DNA of 64,000 nt from Bradyrhizobium hereditatis (GCF_020329435.1 NZ_JAGKJK010000001.1:496001-560000); one strand, 5' to 3'; numbered from the stretch's first letter, positions 25,630 through 34,021 are shown. Notes: generated by a model from the letters alone, not told the origin. Program-made: numbers and translations.

Positions 25630-27435
25630 ATGACTGACCACCTCACCATTTCGACTGAATCCGACCTGACATCATCCGACCTGACATCATCGGCCCGGCC
25701 GACCACCACGGTCACTCGCCGCTCGCTGCTCGGCGGGGCCGGCATCGCGGTTGGCGCCGCCGTGCTTGTGTCTCCACCGAGCATGCCCGGAATCGCTCCA
25801 GCCGCGGCGCAGCCCGTGAGTGCGGACCTGAGACCGCTCGACGCGGCGTTCAAGCGCCGCGCCTTCGAAGTCCGAGAGCTCTGCGCGAGCAACAACGAGA
25901 AAATTCCCATCCCGCCCCACCCGACGAATGGCGATGAGGCGCGCTACACCAACAAGATCGGTTCCGATTCACGGGGCTTGCCGCACGACAAACGCGGCGA
26001 AGTGGAACAAGCAGCATGGCAGGCGCTCTATACCGCTTGCCAGTCGGGCGATCCCGCTGATTTTGAGAAAATCCCGCTCGGCGGCACCCGCAAACTGGTC
26101 AATCCCGTAGGCGCACAGGCCGTTAGTCTCAGCGGCGTGAATCCTACTCAGATTGCGATACCGCCGGCACCTGCTCTTGCAAGTGCGGAGCGTGGCGGCG
26201 AGGCGGTCGAGGTATATTGGCAATCCCTGCTTCGTGATGTTCCGCTTACTGAGTTGCGCGATGACACCTCCAATCGCGACGTGCTTGCAGCAACCGAGGA
26301 ACTCAACAAGCTCCCCGATTTTCGCGGGCCGAAGTCTGGTGGGCGAGTTACTCCCGGTACGCTGTTCCGTGCCAATGCGCTTTATTTCGACCCGACTGAC
26401 CCGAAGGGCCGTTCCGTTACGCCGCCAGGCGTTTTGGATGGGCCGCTGGTCTCGCAATTCCTGCTCCGGGACGTGCCCTATGCTGCACAGTGGATCAGTG
26501 CTCAAATTCGCACCGTGTTGCCCGCCAACGAATTCCTGACCGAATATGAGGAGTGGCTGGCGATCCAGAACGGCGCCGCACCGAAGCGCCGGTTGCAGTT
26601 CGACGCGACACCGCGATACATAACGACAGGAAGAGATCTCGCGGAATATATCCATGCCGGTCCTGCACTTGGGTGGGCGGCAGCACTGATCCTTGCGACC
26701 CCCGGCGGTGGAGCTGATCAACGCTACTCCGGGATGTTTACACCCGCAGAGCCGGTGTCCTACCCAACGAACCCGTATCGGAAATCGAAAACCCAAAGCC
26801 CTGCCGGTGCCACCTTCGGGTTGCCCTATGTGCAGGCACTACTCGCCACGGGGATCAGTAACTCCGTGCGCGCGGCCTACTGGCAGAAGTATTTCGTGCA
26901 CCGGACTGTGCGACCGGAAGCCTACGGCGCTCTGGCGCACCATCGCCTCGCCAATGGCGTAAGCGACTACCCGTTGCATGATAACTTCCTGAAATCGGAA
27001 GCCCTCGATCGCAGCAAAGCCAAATACGGCACGTATCTTTTGTCGCAAACCTATCCGGAGGCTTCGCCTCTTCACTCCGCCTATCCCGGTGGTGCCACGA
27101 GCGTTGGTGCCGTCACGGCTACCATATTGAAGGCGTTTTTCGACGAGAGCCGCGTCATCGTCAACCCAGTGCAGCCCGATCCGGCTGACCCGACGAGGCT
27201 CGTGCCTTATAACGGCCCGCCGCTCACGGTTGGTGGAGAATTGAACAAGCTCGCGGTGAATTTCGGTTTCGGACGGAATTGGGCGGGCATCCACTGGCGT
27301 TCCGACGCTTCCGCCTCGATGGCGATCGGCGAGGAGGTGGCTATCGGCATGCTGCGAGATGAGCGCATCACCCTCCGCGAATCCTTCGAAGGCTTCTCCT
27401 TCACGCGCTTCGACGGCAGCCGCGTGACAATCTGA
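25630..27435 (+). CDS. Tat-exported vanadium-dependent haloperoxidase homologue
   Basis: This protein has 601 residues. A twin-arginine signal (TRRSLLGGAGIAVGAAVLV, RR at 30-31) implies folded export to the periplasm. The C-terminal third matches the vanadate pocket of algal-type bromoperoxidases. Lys420 and Arg428 occur in KYFVHRTVRPEAYGAL, with the K-x7-R spacing of the algal enzymes. Arg549 and the vanadate ligand His555 occur in GRNWAGIHWRSD. The third element, normally SGH in YPSGHA, reads Y-P-G-G-A-T (485-490), so the expected acid-base histidine is Ala489. The family oxidises halides with hydrogen peroxide; activity here is uncertain. The ATG follows GGAAGGAGAG. Confidence 0.85.
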   Translation: MTDHLTISTESDLTSSDLTSSARPTTTVTRRSLLGGAGIAVGAAVLVSPPSMPGIAPAAAQPVSADLRPLDAAFKRRAFEVRELCASNNEKIPIPPHPTNGDEARYTNKIGSDSRGLPHDKRGEVEQAAWQALYTACQSGDPADFEKIPLGGTRKLVNPVGAQAVSLSGVNPTQIAIPPAPALASAERGGEAVEVYWQSLLRDVPLTELRDDTSNRDVLAATEELNKLPDFRGPKSGGRVTPGTLFRANALYFDPTDPKGRSVTPPGVLDGPLVSQFLLRDVPYAAQWISAQIRTVLPANEFLTEYEEWLAIQNGAAPKRRLQFDATPRYITTGRDLAEYIHAGPALGWAAALILATPGGGADQRYSGMFTPAEPVSYPTNPYRKSKTQSPAGATFGLPYVQALLATGISNSVRAAYWQKYFVHRTVRPEAYGALAHHRLANGVSDYPLHDNFLKSEALDRSKAKYGTYLLSQTYPEASPLHSAYPGGATSVGAVTATILKAFFDESRVIVNPVQPDPADPTRLVPYNGPPLTVGGELNKLAVNFGFGRNWAGIHWRSDASASMAIGEEVAIGMLRDERITLRESFEGFSFTRFDGSRVTI

Positions 27436-27440
27436 CAGCA

Positions 27441-27475
27441 GCCGGGCGGCGCCCCGTCGTGGGGCGCCGGCCCGG
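27441..27475 (+). terminator. terminator hairpin after the haloperoxidase gene
   Basis: CCGGGC-GGCGCCCC and GGGGCGCC-GGCCCGG enclose a GTCGT loop, a very GC-rich hairpin starting six bases after the stop and followed by TTCTG. There is no long T run, so efficiency is uncertain. Confidence 0.65.
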
Positions 27476-27656
27476 TTCTGTGCAGAGAAGCGGAAGCGTT
27501 TGTGCCCGACAGCCTATTGATGGAAGCTGAGCGCGGGGCCTGCTCAATTAACGACGACTCGAGCAGGGGGCGTTCTGATCATCTCATGATACGCATTTGG
27601 GTTGACCTGATACGTCACTGATCGCTTTGTTGATGAGTTCACCTGGAGTGGCAGCA

Positions 27657-27803
27657 ATGGCGCAAAACCTGGTAGCCGGATTGGTCGTGGTGGCTTTGAT
27701 GATCATGGGCGTGCTTGCCTACGCCCAGAAACATGAGGGGTGCTTGCACGGGCGCTCGCTCCAAACCTTCAAGCCCTGCGGATCAGTTAGCGTTAACATG
27801 TAG
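27657..27803 (+). CDS. 48-residue putative membrane/secreted small protein
   Basis: Starts MAQNLVAGLVVVALMIMGVL then AYAQ, a hydrophobic helix that could be a signal peptide cleaved at AYA-Q or a membrane anchor. It is followed by a short tail with two cysteines (EGCLHGRSLQTFKPCGS). GGAG lies about ten bases upstream of the ATG. No family recognised. The 280 bases after it, up to the HxlR gene, hold nothing I can name. Confidence 0.4.
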   Translation: MAQNLVAGLVVVALMIMGVLAYAQKHEGCLHGRSLQTFKPCGSVSVNM

Positions 27804-28084
27804 CGCTGGTCGCGATGCTGCGGCCAACCTCGCGCGATTTGGTGCCCACGATCCCGGGGAGGTTCGTCTATTTCTGTTTGTGCGGGCCGAGCTGTTCTTC
27901 AACCGAACTGGGTCTTGACAAATGTGCGACTGATCGAGCGACGCGTTGGGTTCGCTTCCGTTGGTGGTCTGTCGAAGTCTGCTCTTGGCCCCTTAGCGGA
28001 CCTTCATATGACTTCGAGCAATGTCGGCGAGTGACCTTAGCGGAAGTCAACTGCGATAGAGAGCATGGCGTCGGCGCGGGCCGG

Positions 28085-28810
28085 CTACAAAAGAACCTGT
28101 CTCGTAGTCTTCGCGGCTGGATCTGAGGTTCGCTGATCCTCAATCTTCGCAAACGAACTCAGGCCAAGCCAGGAGCCGAACTTGGCGCGAAGCTGGGGTG
28201 GCCCATGAACTTCAAGCCGGCCCGTTTCCATCGCCTGCGCCAGGCGCATGTTTCCGATCCAGACCGCTGTCATGGTGCGTACGTCCGAATGAATGAAGAG
28301 ATCCACCTCGTAGCCGGGATCAGTCACGCAGAGATCGACCGCGCTGCCTTCGCTGACCAGCCACCAGTGCCGTTTGCCCTTGGCCACGCCACTGAACTCG
28401 AAACCGACTACGACGCGACGCGCTGGAAATTGATCGGGCCTCACTCTGCGATGCATATCCCACATGAGGAGACCGACATCGAGGTCATCAGCTGCCAATC
28501 GGCTGCGAACCCAGCGCGCGCCCCAGTCGCCCATCATCATGATAAGTGGCTCGAGCTCGCGCCCGGCCGGAGTCAGGTGGTACTCCCAGCGATGTCCGGT
28601 TGGCGCCGGTCGCCGCTCGACCACGCCTTCCAACTCCAGCCGCTTTAGGCGCCGCGACAGCAGGGACGAAGACATCAGCGGCACACCGCGTCGCAGATCG
28701 TTGAAATGCGTACTGCCGACAACGAGTTCTCGCAGGACCAGCGGGGTCCACCGCTCGGCGACAATCTCCGCCGCCTTGGCTATCGGGCAAAACTGTCCAT
28801 AGCCCTTCAT
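28085..28810 (-). CDS. HxlR-family transcriptional regulator
   Basis: This 241-residue protein has an N-terminal winged-helix domain of the HxlR type: MKGYGQFCPIAKAAEIVAER then WTPLVLRELV, and MSSSLLSRRLKRLELEGVVE then RRPAPTGHRWEYHLTPAG. The conserved Cys8 is at the place of the redox/electrophile-sensing cysteine seen in several HxlR proteins. A C-terminal domain of about 130 residues (SGVAKGKRHWWLVSE) resembles sterol-carrier-like folds attached to some HxlR regulators. It is divergent from the FAD oxidoreductase at 28920, 109 bases away, and probably controls it. Confidence 0.9.
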   Translation of the reverse strand: MKGYGQFCPIAKAAEIVAERWTPLVLRELVVGSTHFNDLRRGVPLMSSSLLSRRLKRLELEGVVERRPAPTGHRWEYHLTPAGRELEPLIMMMGDWGARWVRSRLAADDLDVGLLMWDMHRRVRPDQFPARRVVVGFEFSGVAKGKRHWWLVSEGSAVDLCVTDPGYEVDLFIHSDVRTMTAVWIGNMRLAQAMETGRLEVHGPPQLRAKFGSWLGLSSFAKIEDQRTSDPAAKTTRQVLL

Positions 28811-28919
28811 GATATGGAGACTATCTCACGGCTCGGGCAGCTTCCAGTGCAGAAACTGAACTTGCAGGGTTCGTGCTGGGGCCAGACACTCCGCTCAAAT
28901 TGATCAAGGGAGTGTAGCT

Positions 28920-30350
28920 ATGACTTACCCAGAGAGAGCTGCGGCACCGGCAATCCTCCCTGACCGCACTGGCGTTGCGTCGTTGATGGCCGGAATACGC
29001 GGCGTGGTGTTCCGGCCGGGTGATGACGGCTATGACGAGGCCCGCAAGGTCTGGAACGGCATGATCGACCGCCATCCGGCCTTCATCGTTCGCTGCGCTG
29101 GAACCGCCGACGTCATCGCCTGTGTCAACCTTGCGCGCGAGCAGGAACTGCCAATTGCGATTCGCGGCGGCGGACACAATGTTGCCGGTAGCGCCGTCTG
29201 CGACGATGGCATTGTCGTCGATCTGACAGCGATGAAAGGCATCGAGGTCGATCCCGGGGACCAGACCGTGCGCGCCCGGCCAGGATTGCTTTGGGGCGAG
29301 TTCGACCGCGAGACCCAGGCTTTCGGCCTCGCGACGACCGGCGGAATTGTCACACATACCGGGATCGCGGGGCTCACGCTTGGTGGCGGCATCGGCTGGC
29401 TCATGCGTCGGCACGGGCTTACCTGCGACAATCTTGTCGCAGCCGATGTTGTGTTGGCCGACGGGCAATTTCTTCGTGCCAGTGAGCGCGAAAACGCCGA
29501 CCTTCTCTGGGGCCTGAGAGGCGGCGGCGGGAACTTCGGCATAGTCACCGCCTTCCAATACCGCCTCCATGCTGTCGGACCGCAGGTGCTCGCCGGCGCG
29601 ATCCTTCACCCCGCTGAACGGGCGCCCGAAGTGCTCCGTTTCTATCGGGACTACATCGCCACCGCGCCCGATGAGCTGACGACAATCGTCAATCTGCGAA
29701 AGGCGCCGCCAGCGCTGTTCCTGCCGCCGCACCTTCACGGCCGCGCAGTGGTCGTCATCGCCGTTTGCTATGCCGGCTCCATCGATGATGGCGAGCGGAT
29801 CCTCGCCCCGTTGCGGCGGTTCGGCGAACCCCTCATCGATCTGATCGAACCAAAAGCGTACACAGCCCAACAGGGCATGTTCGATGCGAGCGTGCCTCAC
29901 GGTTTGCGCTACTATTGGAAGTCGCACTATTTCGGCCGGCTTAGCGACGCGGCCATCGACACACTGGTCGCGCATGCATGGCAGACACCATCACCGATCT
30001 CCTACACTATTTTGTTCCATCTCGGCGGCGCCATCCGCCACGTCGATGGCGCGGCTACGGCCTTCGAGGACCGTAGCGCCGAACATGCTCTGAACATCAA
30101 CGCGGTGTGGTCCGACCCCCAAGCGACCGAGGCGCAAGTCGCATGGGCTCAGAGCTTCTGGGAGGCGACGCATCCCCATTCGACAGGCGGCGTCTATGTG
30201 AACTTCCTCGGCGAGGATGGGGAGGCTCGCGTGCGGGCCGCCTACGGACCCGACAAGTATCGCCGGCTTGCAGCCTTGAAACGGAAGTATGATCCAGGGA
30301 ATCTATTCCGGCTCAACCAGAACATTCCCGCCGCGCTGGAGCCAGAATAG
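28920..30350 (+). CDS. FAD-linked oxidoreductase (berberine-bridge-enzyme type)
   Basis: This 476-residue flavoprotein of the PCMH/BBE family oxidises small alcohols, sugars or alkaloid-like substrates with oxygen. The FAD site is visible as IRGGGHNVAGSAVCDDGIVV at about residues 80-100, where the His is the usual 8-alpha flavin attachment residue. GGIVTHTGIAGLTLGGGIGW follows; the cysteine of bicovalent enzymes is not present there, so attachment is probably single. The BBE C-terminal domain ends with YGPDKYRRLAALKRKYDPGN then LFRLNQNI. GGGAG precedes the ATG. The divergent HxlR gene suggests substrate-induced expression. Confidence 0.92.
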   Translation: MTYPERAAAPAILPDRTGVASLMAGIRGVVFRPGDDGYDEARKVWNGMIDRHPAFIVRCAGTADVIACVNLAREQELPIAIRGGGHNVAGSAVCDDGIVVDLTAMKGIEVDPGDQTVRARPGLLWGEFDRETQAFGLATTGGIVTHTGIAGLTLGGGIGWLMRRHGLTCDNLVAADVVLADGQFLRASERENADLLWGLRGGGGNFGIVTAFQYRLHAVGPQVLAGAILHPAERAPEVLRFYRDYIATAPDELTTIVNLRKAPPALFLPPHLHGRAVVVIAVCYAGSIDDGERILAPLRRFGEPLIDLIEPKAYTAQQGMFDASVPHGLRYYWKSHYFGRLSDAAIDTLVAHAWQTPSPISYTILFHLGGAIRHVDGAATAFEDRSAEHALNINAVWSDPQATEAQVAWAQSFWEATHPHSTGGVYVNFLGEDGEARVRAAYGPDKYRRLAALKRKYDPGNLFRLNQNIPAALEPE

Positions 30351-30359
30351 ATCGCGGAT

Positions 30360-30660
30360 GGCCGCATGTGGCCCAAAGCCGATATGCCCGCCGGCGCCGC
30401 CGATGTCCGCTTTCGGGAGCAGCTGCGACTGATCGGAGTTCACCAGGCGGCAGCTGTGGGTTTTGTCCGACACTTCGCGCTCGAAATTTTTCTTGGGTAC
30501 CGCCGAGAATTTCTGCCAGCGCGAGGATTGATCGTGAGAAATGTCCACATCAGAAAGCCCCGTGCCCGTCGAGGCGTTTTTTTGGTCGCCCGTCGCGTTT
30601 TGCACCGGTCTGTTCGCAGCCGAGCCAACCCCAGTAGCGGCGTTTGATACTTGATATATC
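30360..30660 (-). pseudogene. remnant of a phage/plasmid-type DNA-associated protein
   Basis: On the minus strand an open frame of about 130 codons includes SDVDISHDQSSRWQKFSAVP then KKNFEREV. The (I/L)S.DQSSRWQK.AAVP...FE pattern is one I know from phage, plasmid and ParB-like proteins of rhizobia. The flanks of this motif do not continue in the same style. The C-terminal side (LPKADIGGAGGHIGF) resembles translated intergenic repeat sequence. I take it as a fused relic rather than a working gene. The rest of 30351-31280 has no intact gene. Confidence 0.35.
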
Positions 30661-30666
30661 AAACGC
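30640..30666. repeat. perfect 10-base inverted repeat
   Basis: GCGTTTGATA (30640-30649) and TATCAAACGC (30657-30666) are separated by CTTGATA. The element is AT-rich in a GC-rich surround, has no T run after it, and looks like a regulatory palindrome, possibly the operator of a lost gene. Confidence 0.6.
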
Positions 30667-31047
30667 TCGACTAATCCGTAAAAACGGCCACGCATGTTCA
30701 CCGCCGTTCTGCTTCCAGGTCACATCCACAGCGCTCCCGAGGAATGCATTGCGCCAGGCAATTCTTGCTTGCGCGCCCCGACGAGATGCACGCCCTTGGC
30801 TGCGGTACAGGGGGCTGGATTGAGCCAACGCGGTTTTCTCGCCGGAGCGCGCACACAAGAGAGCTCCTCTGATTTGCGATGTTATGCAAACTGGACCGTT
30901 CGGAAAGCCAGCAGTCCGGATGTACCAATTTTGGTATTAGCTGTTGGCCGCTGTCAGAACCGATCCTTTGAATTTATGGGTTCATGCCCTAGACGCAGGG
31001 GAATCGTCCGGCGGCTAGCTTAGCGCCGAACTGAGAATTCCAACAGG

Positions 31048-31200
31048 TCAGCCGTCATCGCACTCGACGAGTTGCGCCCGCACGCTGGACCAGCGCCAGT
31101 CGCGCGCGGCTGACGAGAGTGGCGCGCACGCGATTGCGCGATAGGCAGCGGAGCTCCGCGGCGAGATGCTCTTCATTCCATGGCGACGCATCCGTCTTGC
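31048..31200 (-). pseudogene. C-terminal fragment of a REP-associated tyrosine transposase (RAYT, Y1_Tnp)
   Basis: The minus strand reads SPWNEEHLAAELRCLSRNRV then RATLVSRA in one frame and, after a one-base shift in the CGCGCGCGAC run near 31108-31118, ARDWRWSSVRAQLVECDDG to the stop. This matches the C-terminus of RAYT proteins of the IS200/IS605-like Y1 transposase family (alternating ...LRYxxxNPVRAxLVxxxxDWxWSSxxAHL). The catalytic N-terminal part with HUH and Tyr is missing. It is a broken and frameshifted relic. RAYTs are tied to spread of REP palindromes, which are present in this window. Confidence 0.65.
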
Positions 31201-31250
31201 GTGCCTCAAGCCCTCCCTTGAGTTCGGCTCGCGTTGAAATGTGACTTGAC

Positions 31251-31276
31251 AACGCGTAAGCATGGCCTTACGCGTT
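31251..31276. promoter_or_regulatory. candidate ArsR-type operator
   Basis: AACGCGTAAG (31251-31260) and CTTACGCGTT (31267-31276) form a perfect inverted repeat with a CATGGC spacer. It ends four bases before the ATG of the ArsR-family gene. A further CTTACGCG half-site overlaps its first codons (31285-31292). A TTGACA (31246-31251) abuts the left arm, so repressor binding would block the promoter. Autoregulation is inferred. Confidence 0.65.
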
Positions 31277-31280
31277 AGCG

Positions 31281-31598
31281 ATGACTTACGCGAAGAGTGG
31301 GTGGACGGCGCTCGCTGACCCGACCAGGCGCACGATATTCGAGCGGCTGGTCGATCATCCGAGCTCGGTCAGTGGATTGGCGCGTGCCCTGCCAGTCAGC
31401 CGCCCCGCCGTCTCGCAGCACCTGAGGGTCCTGAAGGACGCCGGGCTCGTGGTCGACGCGCCGGCCGGCAAACAGCGGATCTATCGCGTCGATCCCGCCG
31501 GGTTGGCAGCCCTGCGTGCGGAACTCGATCTGTTCTGGAGCAAGACGATGGCAGCCTACAAGACAGCCATCGAGCAACCACCGGAGGAGTCGGAATGA
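31281..31598 (+). CDS. ArsR-family transcriptional regulator
   Basis: This 105-residue winged-helix regulator begins MTYAKSGWTALADPTRRTIF then ERLVDHPSSVSGLARALPVS, and has the recognition helix RPAVSQHLRVLKDAGLVVDA. No ELCVCD-type metal cysteines are present, so it belongs to the metal-independent group usually paired with SRPBCC/AHSA1 proteins. Its stop overlaps the start of exactly such a gene. A perfect inverted repeat lies directly before the ATG. No clear ribosome-binding site is seen; the operator occupies that place. Confidence 0.92.
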   Translation: MTYAKSGWTALADPTRRTIFERLVDHPSSVSGLARALPVSRPAVSQHLRVLKDAGLVVDAPAGKQRIYRVDPAGLAALRAELDLFWSKTMAAYKTAIEQPPEESE

Positions 31599-32080
31599 GC
31601 ACTCAAGCAGCAATCACATCCGTCAAGCACAGTATCGTGGTGGAGGCGCCGATCGGGCGTGCATTCAAGGTCTTCACTGAGGACTTTGGCCGCTTCAAAC
31701 CCGCCGAGCACAACCTGCTGAGGGTGCCGATCGCCGAGACGGTATTCGAGCCTCGCGTTGGTGGCCACCTGTACGATCGCGGCGTTGACGGCAGCGAGTG
31801 CCGATGGGCACGAGTGCTGGCGTACGAGCCGCCCAATCGAGTGCTCCTGAGCTGGAACATCAGCCCGCAATGGCAGATCGAGACCGATCCGAATAAGACC
31901 AGCGAGTGGGAAGTGCGATTTACCGCCGAGACGGCGCACCGCACACGCGTTGAGATCGAGCACCGACACCTGGACCGGCACGGCGAGGGGTGGCAAGGCG
32001 TGCGCGATGGGGTCACGGGCGATCGGGGTTGGCCGCTGTACCTGCAGCGCTTCGCTGATCTGTTAAGCCGCGCATCCTGA
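31595..32080 (+). CDS. SRPBCC (AHSA1-like) domain protein
   Basis: This 161-residue helix-grip-fold protein related to Aha1/START domains contains ITSVKHSIVVEAPIGRAFKV at the N-terminus, GGHLYDRGVDGSECRWARVL in the middle, and the long C-terminal helix. Such proteins bind hydrophobic ligands, and bacterial members next to ArsR genes are usually of unknown role. The ATG sits in the ATGA overlap with the ArsR-type gene, so the two are co-translated. Confidence 0.9.
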   Translation: MSTQAAITSVKHSIVVEAPIGRAFKVFTEDFGRFKPAEHNLLRVPIAETVFEPRVGGHLYDRGVDGSECRWARVLAYEPPNRVLLSWNISPQWQIETDPNKTSEWEVRFTAETAHRTRVEIEHRHLDRHGEGWQGVRDGVTGDRGWPLYLQRFADLLSRAS

Positions 32081-32124
32081 TAGTCATCCCACGTGATTTA
32101 CGGTGCCAGTGCTGGACTGCGCTG

Positions 32125-32403
32125 TCACCGGTAGATCGTGGACGACGGCGTGTCTGTCGTGACGAAGCGGATTGCTGCGACCCGGTAGTCCGTTCCCAAC
32201 TGTGCATTTGCCTCACTGACGCCTTCCAGCACTTGCTTTTGAACGTCGTCGGCATCGATCACTGGCGCTTCGTTGCTGACCGACAACCGCTCGACGATCG
32301 GCGCAGAAGCGCTAGGCTCGCCTAGCTTTAGGGCAAGCAAGTTGTGGGACGGACCCGTGATCCGAACCGCCTGGTACCAGTCACCATCTCTACTGAATTG
32401 CAT
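32125..32403 (-). CDS. hypothetical protein
   Basis: This 92-residue product begins MQFSRDGDWYQAVRITGPSH. The protein-like stretch NLLALKLGE and the terminal RVAAIRFVTTDTPSSTIYR suggest a small beta-rich fold. An AGG lies nine bases upstream of the ATG. It is convergent with the AHSA1 gene and abuts a repeat region. I recognise no family, and the call rests on composition only. Confidence 0.5.
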   Translation of the reverse strand: MQFSRDGDWYQAVRITGPSHNLLALKLGEPSASAPIVERLSVSNEAPVIDADDVQKQVLEGVSEANAQLGTDYRVAAIRFVTTDTPSSTIYR

Positions 32404-32455
32404 GGTTAAAACCTGGGAAATGGGAAGCGGCGCTCGGCGGCGTTGTGCAGCAAGT

Positions 32456-32526
32456 TAGCCCGGATGAGCGAAGCGACATCCGGGTTTTTGCTCTGCCCGC
32501 ATAGCGCTAAGCTCATGCGGGCTACC
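32456..32526. repeat. palindromic intergenic repeat, family 2, copy B
   Basis: TAGCCCGGATGAGCGAAGCG then ACATCCGGGTT, followed by CCCGCATAGCGCTAAGCTCA then TGCGGGCTACC. These are two hairpins inside outer arms TAGCCCG / CGGGCTA. It matches copy A at 22597 closely. Confidence 0.85.
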
Positions 32527-32689
32527 GGCTGATTTGCATTACCTGCAAGCACAATCTCGCGTTGAAGGTGCGGCAAATCAACCCGTTGGGCAAATCACTT
32601 CTGATTTTCAGAAATCGTGTCAAGCCCCGGAGTCAGAAATATTCCGCTTCGCGATTGACCCAAATCACCGGTAAAACTCCCGCCATCCC

Positions 32690-33180
32690 GTCCCGAGGAG
32701 AGGGGCGTTGGCCATCGTCACTGACGTTGGGGCGGGTTGCGGTGGACGCGGCACCGTCAGGCGCGCGAGGTGTTCGCAGGGCGGTCTTCCGTGAGCGAAC
32801 GCTGGCCGCGCAGACGAACGGCGCTTAAACGCTTTCGCTATTCCTACGGCCGGCACGCACTTGGCTGGCTGAGGCCTGTGGCGAGGGAAGCTGCGTACGG
32901 CAAAACCGTGTGGTCCTGGCGCCCGTGGCTGGCGTTAAGTCGGCGGAGGCTTGCGAAACCCGACCGGGTCGCGCGAGCCGTCAATTCGCCGGCGATGGAG
33001 GCAAGAGGAATTCGTCTCCAGGGAGAGCGCGGCATAAGCCGTCAAACCATTGCGCAGGGAATGCCGGGATGCTCCGGCTGTACCTGTATGCTCGTGTGCG
33101 CATTCTTGAAGTGCACCTTGCACACGAGACCGCGGGTGCCAGCCGGCACCCGGCATTCCCTGCGCCCTCTCTGATTTCGA
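32690..33180. repeat. large intergenic repeat block (about 0.5 kb)
   Basis: No credible gene fits here. From memory of Bradyrhizobium genomes, the stretch containing GCAAGAGGAATTCGTCTCCA then GGGAGAGCGCGGCATAAGCC, and ATTGCGCAGGGAATGCCGGG with its inverse CCCGGCATTCCCTGCGC, occurs in many intergenic places. The last 130 bases (33045-33172) form a long hairpin with TGCTCGTGTGCGCA / TGCACACGAG arms. There is no second copy in the window, so multiplicity is recalled rather than shown. Several open frames in it are artefacts. Confidence 0.6.
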
Positions 33181-33241
33181 GGGCGAACGATTTGCAAAAG
33201 CTCGGGCGCACTGTGTCGCGAGAATGCGAAACTGTATCCGT

Positions 33242-33352
33242 CGTCATTGCGAGCGCAGCGACTTGTCCGCCGAAGCCTTGGCGAAGGCCGGAAGCAATCC
33301 ATTTCACCTCATGCGCGGCTCGATGGATTGCTTCGCTTCGCTCGCAATGACG
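33242..33352. repeat. palindromic intergenic repeat, family 1, copy C
   Basis: CGTCATTGCGAGCGCAGCGA at the left, then GAAGCAATCCATTTC and CGATGGATTGCTTCGCTTCG then CTCGCAATGACG at the right. It is 111 bases long, with an internal GCCGAAGCCTTGGCGAAGGC hairpin in place of the shorter centre of copy A. It lies just past the end of the glycosylase gene. Confidence 0.88.
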
Positions 33353-33373
33353 GGTTCAGGACGGGAGGCGCGG

Positions 33374-34021
33374 TCAAAACGCCTTGCTCAGGAATCTCGA
33401 TCCCTTCAATCCGTAGCGCCACGGCAGATCGACTGCTTTCGTTATCCCGATCCGCACGCCGACGATGGTCTCCGGCTTGCCCACCCGCGCATGCAGCGCA
33501 AAGGGCGGCTGATCCAGCGGCAACTCATTATGCTTGATGGTGATGCCGAGCGCTTCGGTGAGCTTGCCCGGGCCGGAGCACAAAGCGCGCGCGTCCTGCA
33601 GGCCGCGGCGGCGGCGCATCGCGGGGAGGCCGTGGGTCGGCTCCAGCGCGCGGATCAGCACGGCGCTGGCCGATCCTTCCTCCTCGGAAACGAAGTTCAC
33701 GCACCAGTGGATGCCATAGGAACGGTAGACATAGGCAAAGCCGGGCGGGCCAAACATCACGCGGTTGCGCGGCGTCGGTCCGCGAAACGAATGCGCGGCC
33801 TGATCGGTGTGGTGATAGGCCTCGACCTCGGTGATGATGCCACCGACACCGTTGACCAGCAGCGTCGCCCCGATCAGGTCGGGCGCGACCTCATGCACGC
33901 TGCGGGCGAAAAACGAGCGTTTCAGCGGCTTGCCGAGCGGAGGGGTGGCGCCGTCGGCAGGCTTGGGGCTTTGAACCATTTTCAGGTGAGAATCGTTCGC
34001 GGAAGGGGTGAAATTCGTCAT
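33374..34021 (-). CDS. DNA-3-methyladenine glycosylase (AAG/Mpg family)
   Basis: Base-excision repair enzyme that removes alkylated purines. The 215-residue protein shows the family features [39 protein letters not shown] with the catalytic Glu of the TEAY motif, [20 protein letters not shown] then [16 protein letters not shown], and [11 protein letters not shown]. The ATG at 34021 is chosen over a frame extending to 34144 because the extra residues are unlike the family. It is divergent from lipA. It shares no operon with its neighbours. Confidence 0.92.
   Translation of the reverse strand: MTNFTPSANDSHLKMVQSPKPADGATPPLGKPLKRSFFARSVHEVAPDLIGATLLVNGVGGIITEVEAYHHTDQAAHSFRGPTPRNRVMFGPPGFAYVYRSYGIHWCVNFVSEEEGSASAVLIRALEPTHGLPAMRRRRGLQDARALCSGPGKLTEALGITIKHNELPLDQPPFALHARVGKPETIVGVRIGITKAVDLPWRYGLKGSRFLSKAF

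Noticed and set aside
30366..30647. 93-codon plus-strand frame after the FAD oxidoreductase
   Set aside because: Arginine/valine-rich shadow of the relic reading on the minus strand. No RBS or recognisable motif.
32910..33350. Open frames of 100-150 codons in 32.7-33.4 kb
   Set aside because: They run through intergenic repeats and hairpins, lack RBSs, and differ in style from neighbouring proteins.
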